A stretch of DNA of 15,012 bases from JAGXFP01 sp039714535. Its GTDB lineage: Bacteria; Desulfobacterota; Desulfobulbia; Desulfobulbales; JAGXFP01. Under the pieces are notes generated by a model. The model was not told the DNA's origin and searched no databases. It saw only the letters and a list, made by a program, of their open reading frames with translations. Position numbers and translations under genes: made by a program. Of the stretch, positions 1 through 6,574 are shown piece by piece (the first letter of the stretch is position 1; every line of letters starts with the position of its first letter). Location of the stretch: NCBI GenBank assembly GCA_039714535.1, contig JBDLJC010000068.1, positions 1-15,012 of the forward strand, read 5' to 3'.

Positions 1-154
1 ATTATTAACGTGGAGACTAAACCTGAGGCGTGAAAATTCATTAGAGATCTGCTATCTCTTCGTGTACTATGAGAGAGTTAAATGAAGGAAATGTCCCTGA
101 CCTCTTATGATAAGCTATTAGCTTGCAGTGAACTGAAAAAGGAGATGTGAAAAA

Positions 155-1501
155 ATGGAAGGAACCGGAAAGAACGCTCTTTCTAAGGTAATTAGGTGGT
201 GTGCAGCGGCCGCATTTTCTCTGCCTCTCATTATCTCCTGTGGGGGGATGGATCCCCGAGATGTCAGTGTCGAACTCGAACAGTCCGCACCCGAAGTTAA
301 AATAACTTCATATACCGAGGCCTTGTCCGGACTTGGCACGATGAGTACGGTTTTTGACACCGGGGTAGCGAAAATCCAGTGTAACGACATTACGGATAAG
401 ACCGGCACCGCGATGACCACCGGTGGTGAGATCCAGAGAAACATTACCGAGATAATGAAGAGTACTCTGAATTCCATCGGCGGCAATATCGTCTTCATTG
501 AATATGATCCCGGCTTCATTCAAAACCAGATGGTTACCGGTTATTCAAATTTCGAGAATAAGCTTATCCCCGATGTTGTTATTACCGGTGGGATTACGGA
601 GTTTGACCGAGGTCTGGAAACCAGGGGGGAAGGGGTTAATGTCGGTGCCCAGGCAAATATAAAGGGAATCAAGACTTCGCTGCCGTCCAATGAAATTGGG
701 ATTAACTATGGAAATTCCGGCAAGACCGGCAAGGCCCGGATCACCCTTGATTTCAATATGAAGGATTTTAACACCTTGGCGGGAATTGCCAAGATGACCA
801 CCACCAACAGCATGGAAGTCCACAAGGCAACACAGCAGAAAGAATTGGGTATCACTATTTTTGGCCCGACGTTCGGTCTGAATGGTTCTGTTAAAAAAGT
901 TCAAGGCCGCCATGAGGCAGTGCGGCTGCTGGTGCAGGTAAGCATGATCCAGATGGTTGGTAAATATCTGAACGTGCCTTACTGGCGCCTGCTGGGTGAC
1001 GATACCTTGCCGGACCCTGTAATTATGGATTCGGTCACCACCAGTTATTATTCCATGACCCCGCAGGACAGAGTTTCTGTTGTCCAGCAGTGGTTATATG
1101 TATCCGGTTATGATGTCCAGATAACCGGAGTGCTCGATGCGCAAACCGAAGCGGCATTACTTAAATTTGCCCCGGATTATGCCGTTGGCAGTCGCGAGAT
1201 TCCGGCAGAGCTTTATACCGATATTTACATCAACCAACCGTTTGACGCCGCTGCGGCCGGCCGGCGTGCGGCTCTGGACAATCTTATGTATCAGACAGAC
1301 GAACAGGCCCAGCCAGCCGCAGCCATCTATCAGGAAGAGGTAGCTCCAGTCGCCGCTGAGGCCGCATATGTAGAACCGGTAGCGGCATCTCCGGCTGCAT
1401 CGGCCGCGCCCCAAGCAGCGCCGGCACCTAAGCCGGAAAAAAAGGCCAGCCCCATGAATAGCGGCGGGTTCGGGCGAATGCTAAGTGACAGCGACTGGTA
1501 G
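155..1501 (+). CDS. CsgG/HfaB-like outer-membrane lipoprotein, probable secretion pore
   Basis: Predicted outer-membrane lipoprotein of 448 residues. A hydrophobic N-terminal segment ends in a lipobox (Ile-Ile-Ser-Cys, Cys29), so the mature protein should be lipidated at Cys29. Residues about 65-280 follow the order of CsgG elements. These are a strand with 'ITDKTG' near 79-84, a 'PDVVITGGITEFD' strand (139-151) matching the CsgG 'GSI.GYE' region, a Gly-rich stretch at 155-190, and a helical 'GRHEAVRLLVQVS' segment (251-263) before a 'YWRLL' end. Residues about 301-340 resemble a PG_binding_1 domain, and 380-430 is an Ala/Pro-rich tail. CsgG itself is about 260 residues and lacks these extensions. 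CsgG family members form oligomeric pores that export curlin-like subunits. The downstream repeat proteins are plausible cargo, by inference. Start chosen at the ATG after AAGGAG (139-144). HfaB is the closest named relative I would suggest. Confidence 0.8.
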   Translation: MEGTGKNALSKVIRWCAAAAFSLPLIISCGGMDPRDVSVELEQSAPEVKITSYTEALSGLGTMSTVFDTGVAKIQCNDITDKTGTAMTTGGEIQRNITEIMKSTLNSIGGNIVFIEYDPGFIQNQMVTGYSNFENKLIPDVVITGGITEFDRGLETRGEGVNVGAQANIKGIKTSLPSNEIGINYGNSGKTGKARITLDFNMKDFNTLAGIAKMTTTNSMEVHKATQQKELGITIFGPTFGLNGSVKKVQGRHEAVRLLVQVSMIQMVGKYLNVPYWRLLGDDTLPDPVIMDSVTTSYYSMTPQDRVSVVQQWLYVSGYDVQITGVLDAQTEAALLKFAPDYAVGSREIPAELYTDIYINQPFDAAAAGRRAALDNLMYQTDEQAQPAAAIYQEEVAPVAAEAAYVEPVAASPAASAAPQAAPAPKPEKKASPMNSGGFGRMLSDSDW

Positions 1502-1576
1502 GCGACCCGCTTTGAACTGCGGAGGGGAATTAATATGACTAACAATGGATACTGCTCTCTAAATGGAGGTTCGACT

Positions 1577-2311
1577 ATGCATATGACCAGAATTACCACA
1601 ATTTTTATTTTATTTATGCTGTTATGTTCTCCGACCGCGATGGCCGGCAACAAAAAAATCATGACCATCCGTGCCGCCAAGATCATCGCTGAGCGGGCTA
1701 TTGTTGAGTCAATTTATGGTCTTAAAATCAAATCAAGCGAATCTGTAGAAAATATGATCGCTTCGGGATTTGAGGGTAAAACCGATACCAAGACCCAGGC
1801 CACCATCCGGGGGATAAAGATCAGCGAAATGGCCTATGACTCGGAAAAGGATATTGCCAAAGCCACCGCCACGATAATCCTCAATGAATTTACCAATATT
1901 GATGGGCAGGAGATAAACTTCAATGGCAAGAGCTTTACCAGGGTTGGGTTCGCCACCTCGACTCCGGCGATGGCTATTCCTTTGGGGGCTCTTCGGGCCG
2001 CAGAGATAGATGCTTACAAACAATTGGCAAAGCGGATTGTCGGTTTTACTCTGGAAAGCCAGACCACGGTGGAAAATTACATCCTGACCTCTGATATTGT
2101 CAAATCAAAGGTTCTTGCCACCATCTATCTCGCGAGGCTCATTGATTATGGTTGGGACGATCAGGGTGATGCCTTCGTCAAGATGCAGATCGATACCAAT
2201 GAGGTGTCCGAGATTATTGGTCAGCAGATCATGGATGTAGATCCGGTGATTGAGGTCGAAGGTTTGGGCGCCCAGAGTGACGATTATTCGCAAGCCAAAT
2301 CAGGCCAATAA
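1577..2311 (+). CDS. Exported protein with two LPP20/FlgT-N-like domains
   Basis: A 244-residue protein with a Sec signal peptide (likely cut after Ala-Met-Ala, residue 23). The Cys at 17 is not in a lipobox, because a Leu precedes it. The mature part has two similar halves, about 33-105 and 139-208. Each has an N-terminal helix rich in Ala ('AAKIIAERAIVESIYG', 'AAEIDAYKQLAKRIVG'), then a 'SVEN'/'TVEN' turn, then strands ending in an acidic or hydrophobic strand. This pattern is typical of LPP20/FlgT N-terminal-like domains, which often sit beside outer-membrane assemblies and CsgG genes. I chose the ATG at 1577 because it follows GGAGGT (1565-1570) and directly begins the signal peptide. An in-frame ATG at 1535 also has a strong GGAGGGG (1521-1527) but would add 14 polar residues before the signal. 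It lies 75 bp after the pore gene and is probably a periplasmic accessory factor, by inference. Confidence 0.7.
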   Translation: MHMTRITTIFILFMLLCSPTAMAGNKKIMTIRAAKIIAERAIVESIYGLKIKSSESVENMIASGFEGKTDTKTQATIRGIKISEMAYDSEKDIAKATATIILNEFTNIDGQEINFNGKSFTRVGFATSTPAMAIPLGALRAAEIDAYKQLAKRIVGFTLESQTTVENYILTSDIVKSKVLATIYLARLIDYGWDDQGDAFVKMQIDTNEVSEIIGQQIMDVDPVIEVEGLGAQSDDYSQAKSGQ

Positions 2312-2336
2312 TTAAAAAAACAAGAGGAGTGGGTCA

Positions 2337-2624
2337 ATGAAAGCCAGATATTTTTTTCTTGGTGTTGCAGCCACCCTGTTTTTTTTAGTCCTCACCGGCG
2401 CAATTGACCATCAGGGATCGTCGTCGGCCACTTTGGGTTTCGGTCGCTACCAGCTTTCATCATGGGCGACTTCGTTCGGAACCGAGGGGGGTGGGGTCGG
2501 CGCCTTTGTGATCGATACCGTGTCCGGGGAAACCCGTACGGTCTACAGCCGGATATACGGACCCTCAATGCAGAGCACTGTTGTCAAGAACGACCTGAAG
2601 AAACCATACAGTTCAATTAAATAA
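2337..2624 (+). CDS. Small exported protein, unknown function
   Basis: A 95-residue protein with a clear signal peptide or N-terminal membrane anchor (residues about 1-22). It has a GAGGAG ribosome site (2324-2329) and lies 25 bp after the preceding gene, so it is probably in the same transcript. The mature part is short. It contains 'GRYQLSSWATSFG', a Gly run, then 'GAFVIDTVSGETRTVY'. This last motif (a hydrophobic strand, Asp-Thr, Gly-Glu-Thr-Lys/Arg, Val-Tyr) recurs in many small bacterial proteins of unknown role and looks like a beta-hairpin displaying a tight turn. No catalytic residues are visible. Its size and position are like those of the curli accessory proteins CsgE and CsgF, but I see no real sequence match to them. 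A periplasmic or surface helper for the pore is only an inference from position. Confidence 0.6.
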   Translation: MKARYFFLGVAATLFFLVLTGAIDHQGSSSATLGFGRYQLSSWATSFGTEGGGVGAFVIDTVSGETRTVYSRIYGPSMQSTVVKNDLKKPYSSIK

Positions 2625-2850
2625 GGGCAGAGGGCCAAAGGACTCTGGTCTCGGTTTGTCTTGGTGCCACCGAAGGATGAATTTGCTCAGATCTTGTTGC
2701 TTGGCTCTACCTTTGTAATTATCTGTGGCTTTGTTGCAGGTGGATCGCCTGCGAGCAAGATCGAGTGGTTCACTTTTTCCTTAAGTGGCCCCTTCTTTCA
2801 AGGTTTTTCCTGTAGACCCCAGAAGCTCTCTCCTTATCTCCGGCTCCGGG

Positions 2851-3255
2851 TTAGTTCCTCGTGAAGTCTACACTGACTTGGGTTGCCCCTTTAATTTTGG
2901 AAACAGGCAGTACTGTTTCAAACTTGACGGACTCCCCCATTTTTATGGGTTGATGGTCCTTTATAGGTAGTTCGAAGGTTTGGAGGATGTTGCCACTTGA
3001 AGATAGAAGGTGCAGCGAAAGAAAACCGCGGACGACACTTTTAGAAGTGTTTTTGAGCCTTCCCTTGACACTGACAATGTTGGTGGCTCGATGGAATTCT
3101 GCCTCCAGTGACTCTAGATTTGCACAGGCCATGTCCATTTCAATGGGGGTTAAAATCTTCCCTTGGTTCGCAAGAGTCATTTTGGGGCCGCCAAGCAACA
3201 ATCCCAACAGGATTACCAGTGAGGACAACAAGAGGCTGGGAAGTTTTTTGGTCAT
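2851..3255 (-). CDS. Small exported beta-sandwich-like protein (FxLYD/CsgH-like by pattern)
   Basis: A 134-residue protein read on the minus strand, convergent with the gene ending at 2624 and divergent from the repeat-protein gene at 3599. Residues 1-29 are a signal peptide (Lys-Lys, long Leu-rich core, Thr-Leu-Ala cleavage). Residues about 50-132 form alternating strands: 'VSVKGRLKNTSKSVVRGF', then 'LSLHLLSSSGNILQTF', then a 'MGESVKFET' strand and a final 'QVSVDF'. This Gly-x-Val/Leu-x-Asn-Thr-Ser plus 'Gly-Glu-Ser-x-x-Phe' layout is the signature of Ig-like FxLYD domains. Curli regulators CsgC and CsgH are also small periplasmic Ig-like proteins, so an anti-aggregation role is conceivable but not shown. 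The mature form has a single Cys at residue 44. No strong ribosome site precedes the ATG, which lowers confidence in the start. Function unknown. Confidence 0.6.
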   Translation of the reverse strand: MTKKLPSLLLSSLVILLGLLLGGPKMTLANQGKILTPIEMDMACANLESLEAEFHRATNIVSVKGRLKNTSKSVVRGFLSLHLLSSSGNILQTFELPIKDHQPIKMGESVKFETVLPVSKIKGATQVSVDFTRN

Positions 3256-3342
3256 GTTAATTGTCCGCGTATTAAATAGTGGTCTTTTTTACTAATTTTC
3301 AGTTCACATGTTATCTGCTAGTGCTTATTTTCCTACAAACAA

Positions 3343-3371
3343 ACCGGTTGATTCCCAGTAATCCAACCGGT
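3343..3371. repeat. Inverted repeat, imperfect hairpin
   Basis: ACCGGTTGATT (3343-3353) and AATCCAACCGGT (3360-3371) are complementary apart from one bulged base, with loop CCCAGT. It lies 11 bp before the stronger inverted repeat at 3382-3415. It is not followed by a T-run on either strand, so a regulatory or structural site is more likely than a terminator. Confidence 0.6.
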
Positions 3372-3381
3372 GAAAAAGTCA

Positions 3382-3415
3382 CACAAAATCAGTGTAATCA
3401 GTCACTGATTTTGTG
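3382..3415. repeat. Perfect 13-bp inverted repeat
   Basis: CACAAAATCAGTG (3382-3394) is matched exactly by CACTGATTTTGTG (3403-3415) around an 8-base spacer. The heptamer AATCAGT occurs twice directly (3387-3393 and 3396-3402) and once inverted (3405-3411), so three half-sites are packed in 25 bp. This suits a dimeric DNA-binding protein. A bidirectional hairpin in RNA is the alternative. Confidence 0.7.
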
Positions 3416-3598
3416 GCGGGCGCTTGCGACAATGATATAACAGAAGGGGTGTCTTTGCCATTAGTTTTGGCAGTTGGGCCGGAATAAAATGTGGTAATAG
3501 TTTTTACTAGGCAATGAAAAGGAACAATGATAAAATTATGCCCTACCCGGTTTCTTTTCTTGTCACTCGGTTAAGGGTTGTTCTCTTGGAGAATCAAA

Positions 3599-5524
3599 AT
3601 GAAAAAAAGTCATCTTTCACTCTACGTTTCATCGATTTATCTGCTCGTCTGCGTTTCATCAGTTTATGCCGGATCGACTGTCAAAGGGGCAGTAATAAAT
3701 GTGCCTGGTGAAATAGGGAAAAGCGTAAACGTCGCTGTCGGTAAGAAAAGCACAGCCGATCAAAGTTCCATAAAGTTGAAAAACCTTAAAATGGGTGGGG
3801 CAGTCGTCAACACTGATCTGGGTCGCCAAAATGTCAATGTCGCGGTGGGTAACGAGGTCGAGGCCGCCCAAGCCTCGACAATATTAGGCGGCAAACTACG
3901 GGGCGCGGCTGTTAATACCAATTTGGTTAATAAGAGCATCAATGTTGGCGTTGGTAACAAGGTCAAGGCCAGCCAGGCATCTATCATCACAAAAGATAGC
4001 AGCGTTACCGGGGTCATAGCCAATACCGCTGTTGGCCAAAACGCGGTAAACGTCGCTGTCGGCAATCGGGCCACGGCTAGCCAGTCATCGGTTGTAATGA
4101 AGAACAGTAAGATGACCGGTGCGGTATTAAACACAGCAGTTGGCCAGAACCTGGTTAATGTCGCTGTTGGCAACCGGGCTGAAGCCCGACAGGTTGCCAC
4201 CAGCCTGGAAAAATCCAAGGTTACTGGGGCAATTATTAATACTGCCGTGAGTCAGAATTTGGTCAACGTGGCTGTGGGTAATCGAGTAGAGGCAAACCAG
4301 GCTGCCACCAAAATGAAAAACAGTAGTCTGACCGGGGCGGCGATAAATACCGTTGGCGCTCTCGGGGCAGTCAATGTCGCTGTGGGTAATCGCGCCGAGG
4401 CTAATCAGGCGGCGGTTAAGATGGAAAACTCTAAAGTTAAGGGCGCCTTGGTCAATACCGTGGTCGGGGGAGCAGTTAATGTGGCAGTAGGGAATCGAGT
4501 TGAAGCCAACCAGGCTGCGGTGAAGATGAAGAACAGTAATCTCAAAGGCAATGTGGTCAATACCGTCGTTGGAGCGGGACTGAATGTGGCGGTTGGTAAT
4601 CGAACTGAAGCCAATCAAGCAGCCGTAAAGATGGAGAACAGTAATCTCAAGGGCAATGTGATTAACACTGTCGGTGGTGCAGGTTTAAACGTCGCGGTGG
4701 GTAATCGAGCCGAGGCCAACCAGGCTGCGGTGAAGATGAAGAACAGCAACCTTAAAGGCAATGTGGTCAATACCGTCGCCGGAGCGGGCCTGAATGTGGC
4801 GGTTGGTAATCGAGTTGAAGCCAACCAGGCGGCGGTAAAGATGGAGAACAGCAATCTTAAAGGCAATGTGGTTAATACTGTCGCTGGAGCGGGACTGAAT
4901 GTGGCGGTGGGTAATCGGGCCGAGGCTAACCAGGCTGCGGTGAAGATGAAGAACAGTAATGTGAAGGGTAATCTGACTAATACTGTCGCTGGTGCGGCAC
5001 TGAATGTGGCGGTTGGCAATCGGGTGGAGGCCAATCAGGCCGCCACTAAAATAACTAACAGTACTGTCCGGGGCAATATAACAAACACCGTGGGAGGCGC
5101 CGCCCTTAATATCGCCGTCGGCAATCGTTCGGAAGCAAATATGGGCTCGACTAAAATTGGCAACAGTAATGTAAAGGGCAATATCACCAACACGGTAGCT
5201 GGTGGGGCGTTGAATCTGGCTGCCGGCAACAGAGCCAAGGCAAATATGGGTTCTGTAATTGTAGAAAACAGCAGTGTCGCCGGGAATATATCAACCAGGG
5301 TGAAGGGTGGGGCCGCGCTTAATATCGCGGTTGGATCAAAGGCTGAGGCAAACTCCGGGGCCGTTATCATCAAAAGCGGCAGCAGTGTCAAGGGTAATGT
5401 TGCCGTCGTCTCGGGTAAGGGAATCACGGTCAATGATGTCAACAGCCCTGTTAGTTTTGGCCAGAACATCAATATTGCCGTGGGAAGTGGTAAGTCCAAT
5501 AAAAATTCTGTAATCATGAAGTAA
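3599..5524 (+). CDS. Large exported tandem-repeat protein, candidate fibre subunit
   Basis: A 641-residue protein. The ATG at 3599 follows GGAG (3588-3591) and starts a signal peptide ending Val-Tyr-Ala (residue 24). An upstream in-frame TTG at 3578 is less likely. Nearly all of the mature protein is about 17 copies of a 35-37-residue unit. Its pattern is Gly-x-x-x-Asn-Thr, a small/hydrophobic stretch, 'NVAVGN', Arg-x-Glu-Ala-Asn-Gln-Ala, Val-x-Met-x-Asn-Ser, then x-Val/Leu-Lys/Thr. The last copy (from residue 599) is degenerate and ends 'NSVIMK'. There are no Cys in the repeats and no C-terminal outer-membrane anchor. The regular Asn/Gln/Gly ladder resembles curlin and FapC repeats in style. 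'NVAVG..A.A' also recalls YadA-type head repeats, but the anchor needed for an autotransporter is missing. I infer a beta-solenoid or amyloid surface fibre, exported by the CsgG-like pore. Function is not proven. Confidence 0.75.
   Translation: MKKSHLSLYVSSIYLLVCVSSVYAGSTVKGAVINVPGEIGKSVNVAVGKKSTADQSSIKLKNLKMGGAVVNTDLGRQNVNVAVGNEVEAAQASTILGGKLRGAAVNTNLVNKSINVGVGNKVKASQASIITKDSSVTGVIANTAVGQNAVNVAVGNRATASQSSVVMKNSKMTGAVLNTAVGQNLVNVAVGNRAEARQVATSLEKSKVTGAIINTAVSQNLVNVAVGNRVEANQAATKMKNSSLTGAAINTVGALGAVNVAVGNRAEANQAAVKMENSKVKGALVNTVVGGAVNVAVGNRVEANQAAVKMKNSNLKGNVVNTVVGAGLNVAVGNRTEANQAAVKMENSNLKGNVINTVGGAGLNVAVGNRAEANQAAVKMKNSNLKGNVVNTVAGAGLNVAVGNRVEANQAAVKMENSNLKGNVVNTVAGAGLNVAVGNRAEANQAAVKMKNSNVKGNLTNTVAGAALNVAVGNRVEANQAATKITNSTVRGNITNTVGGAALNIAVGNRSEANMGSTKIGNSNVKGNITNTVAGGALNLAAGNRAKANMGSVIVENSSVAGNISTRVKGGAALNIAVGSKAEANSGAVIIKSGSSVKGNVAVVSGKGITVNDVNSPVSFGQNINIAVGSGKSNKNSVIMK
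3686..5521 (+). repeat. Tandem coding repeat array, about 105-111 bp units
   Basis: About 16 clear units and one decayed unit. Early units are mostly 36 residues (108 bp) and those from the eighth on mostly 35 residues (105 bp). Units 8-12 are closest in DNA sequence. A segment beginning CAGGCTGCGGTGAAGATGAA recurs at exactly 4511, 4721 and 4931, spacing 210 bp, showing a two-unit higher-order period. Edge units are more diverged than central ones, as expected for an array expanding from its middle. Confidence 0.9.
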
Positions 5525-5575
5525 CATATTTTAATAGCCAAATAATTTAGCCAACAAAACAAGGAGGAGGAAAAA

Positions 5576-6511
5576 ATGAAAAAAGTAATTATCGCTATCG
5601 CAACAGCAAGTTTGGTGGTTGGCTTTTCTACCATCTCATATGGGGCATCTGACATCAAAGGTACTATTAGTAACAAAGCCAGGGTCGGTAAATCAGCCAA
5701 CGTTGCCATCGGTAAAGGCGCCAAGGCCAGAATGGGTACGGTGGCCGTTAAAAACTCAAATATCAAGGGTACGGTTTCCAATAAAGCCAGAATCGGCAAG
5801 TCGGCCAACGTCGCGATCGGCAAAGGCGCGACCGCCAATATGGGTTCCGTCACCATGGAAGACAGCTCCGTAAAAGGCACCGTCTCTAACAAGGCCAGAA
5901 TCGGCAAGTCGGCCAACGTCGCCATCGGCAAAGGCGCGACCGCCAATATGGGTGCGGTCACCATGAAAGGCAGTTCCGTAAAGGGTACCGTCAGCAATAA
6001 GGCCAGAGTCGGCAAGTCGGCCAATGTTGCCATCGGCAAAGGCGCAACCGCCAATATGGGTGCGGTGACCATGAAAGGCAGTTCCGTAAAAGGCACCGTC
6101 AGCAATAAGGCCAGAGTCGGCAAGTCGGCCAACGTTGCCATCGGCAAAGGCGCAACCGCCAATATGGGTGCGGTCACCATGAAGAACAGCTCAGTTAGAG
6201 GCACCATCTCTAATAAGGCCAGAATCGGTAAATCCGCCAACGTTGCCATCGGCAAAGGCGCGACCGCCAATATGGGTGCGGTGACCATGAAGGGCAGTTC
6301 CGTAAAAGGCACCGTCTCTAATAAGGCCAGAGTCGGCAAGTCGGCCAACGTCGCTATCGGCAAAGGCGCGACCGCCAATATGGGTTCGGTAACCATCAAG
6401 AATGCTAATATCAAAGGCACCATCTCTAATAAGGCCAGGATTGACAAGTCTGCTAATGTTGCCATTGGCGCCGGCTCAGAAGCCAGCATGGGTGCAGTTA
6501 CCGTTGAATAG
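5576..6511 (+). CDS. Second exported tandem-repeat protein, candidate fibre subunit
   Basis: A 311-residue protein with a very strong ribosome site (AAGGAGGAGG, 5561-5570), lying 51 bp after the larger repeat gene. The signal peptide ends Tyr-Gly-Ala (residue 24). From residue 29 to the end there are eight 36-residue units. Their pattern is Gly-Thr-Val-Ser-Asn-Lys-Ala-Arg, Gly-Lys-Ser-Ala, 'NVAIGKGATANMGAV', Thr-Met-Lys-x-Ser-Ser-Val-Lys. The unit is plainly related to that of the upstream protein ('NVAVGNRAEANQAAV'), but it is more basic, with Lys and Arg in each unit, and Gln is replaced by Met. The strong ribosome site suggests the protein is made in quantity. No anchor or catalytic domain is present. 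The likely role is a major or minor co-subunit of an extracellular fibre, by inference from repeat architecture and the nearby CsgG-like pore. Confidence 0.75.
   Translation: MKKVIIAIATASLVVGFSTISYGASDIKGTISNKARVGKSANVAIGKGAKARMGTVAVKNSNIKGTVSNKARIGKSANVAIGKGATANMGSVTMEDSSVKGTVSNKARIGKSANVAIGKGATANMGAVTMKGSSVKGTVSNKARVGKSANVAIGKGATANMGAVTMKGSSVKGTVSNKARVGKSANVAIGKGATANMGAVTMKNSSVRGTISNKARIGKSANVAIGKGATANMGAVTMKGSSVKGTVSNKARVGKSANVAIGKGATANMGSVTIKNANIKGTISNKARIDKSANVAIGAGSEASMGAVTVE
5660..6508 (+). repeat. Tandem coding repeat array, exact 108-bp units
   Basis: Units start at 5660, 5768, 5876, 5984, 6092, 6200, 6308 and 6416; the last is truncated to 93 bp. No unit changes length, and neighbouring central units share long identical DNA stretches with only scattered, mostly third-position, differences. 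This array is more homogeneous than the one at 3686-5521, pointing to more recent duplication or gene conversion. Confidence 0.92.
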
Positions 6512-6538
6512 TAATTTAACCTGATTACTGAAATCCTC

Positions 6539-6574
6539 TTGGCCTGGTAAGAGACATTTGTCTTGCCGGGCCAA
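6539..6574 (+). promoter_or_regulatory. Intercistronic RNA hairpin
   Basis: TTGGCCTGGTAAGA (6539-6552) pairs with TCTTGCCGGGCCAA (6561-6574), giving a 14-bp stem with two G-U wobbles and an 8-base loop. It lies 28 bp after the second repeat-protein stop. No T-run follows, so it is probably not a simple terminator. It could stabilise the upstream mRNA or cause partial termination that lowers expression of the next gene. Confidence 0.5.

Larger units (their letters stand above)
3256..3598. promoter_or_regulatory. Divergent intergenic region with two inverted repeats
   Basis: This 343-bp stretch separates the minus-strand exported protein gene from the repeat-protein gene. It holds two hairpin-forming inverted repeats (listed separately), a Pribnow-like TATAAC at 3436-3441 without a convincing -35 at normal spacing, and a short TGCCA...TGGCA inverted pair (3456-3460, 3468-3472). 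No convincing gene is present. A short open frame from 3514 lacks a ribosome site and runs into the signal-peptide coding region in another frame. Because it lies between divergent genes, this region should contain promoters for both, and the inverted repeats are the best candidates for regulator sites. Confidence 0.5.

Noticed and set aside
43..59. AGAGAT...ATCTCT hairpin near the window start
   Set aside because: Six AT-rich pairs and no clear T-run; could end an upstream gene but cannot be judged from here.
2628..2647. Hairpin CAGAG...CTCTG just after the 95-residue protein gene
   Set aside because: Only five outer pairs and two inner pairs, and no T-run follows; too weak to call a terminator.
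2661..2864. Possible small gene of 67 codons on the plus strand
   Set aside because: Starts with TTG, has no ribosome site, overlaps the end of the minus-strand gene and has no recognisable composition.
3414..3430. Sigma54-like promoter (TGGC...TTGC)
   Set aside because: The GG-to-GC spacing is 9 bases instead of the strict 10 and the match to the -24 element is poor.
3514..3711. Possible small gene or leader peptide before the large repeat protein
   Set aside because: No ribosome site and it runs through the signal-peptide coding region in another frame.
3760..5034. Several minus-strand open frames under the first repeat array
   Set aside because: Same cause: antisense of in-frame repeats gives stop-free but low-information peptides.
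5035..6489. Long minus-strand open frame (484 codons) under the second repeat array and the end of the first
   Set aside because: Its translation is a repetitive Leu/Ala/Pro mirror of the sense repeats; unit lengths divisible by three keep the antisense frame open. No signal or ribosome site, and it spans two genes and their gap.
3686..6508. CRISPR or non-coding satellite repeats
   Set aside because: Repeats are in frame within signal-peptide-bearing genes with ribosome sites, without unique spacers.
3599..6511. Trimeric autotransporter (YadA-like) adhesin
   Set aside because: The 'NVAIG..A.A' core resembles YadA head repeats, but there is no coiled-coil stalk or C-terminal beta-barrel anchor in either protein, and the unit is 35-36 residues rather than about 14.
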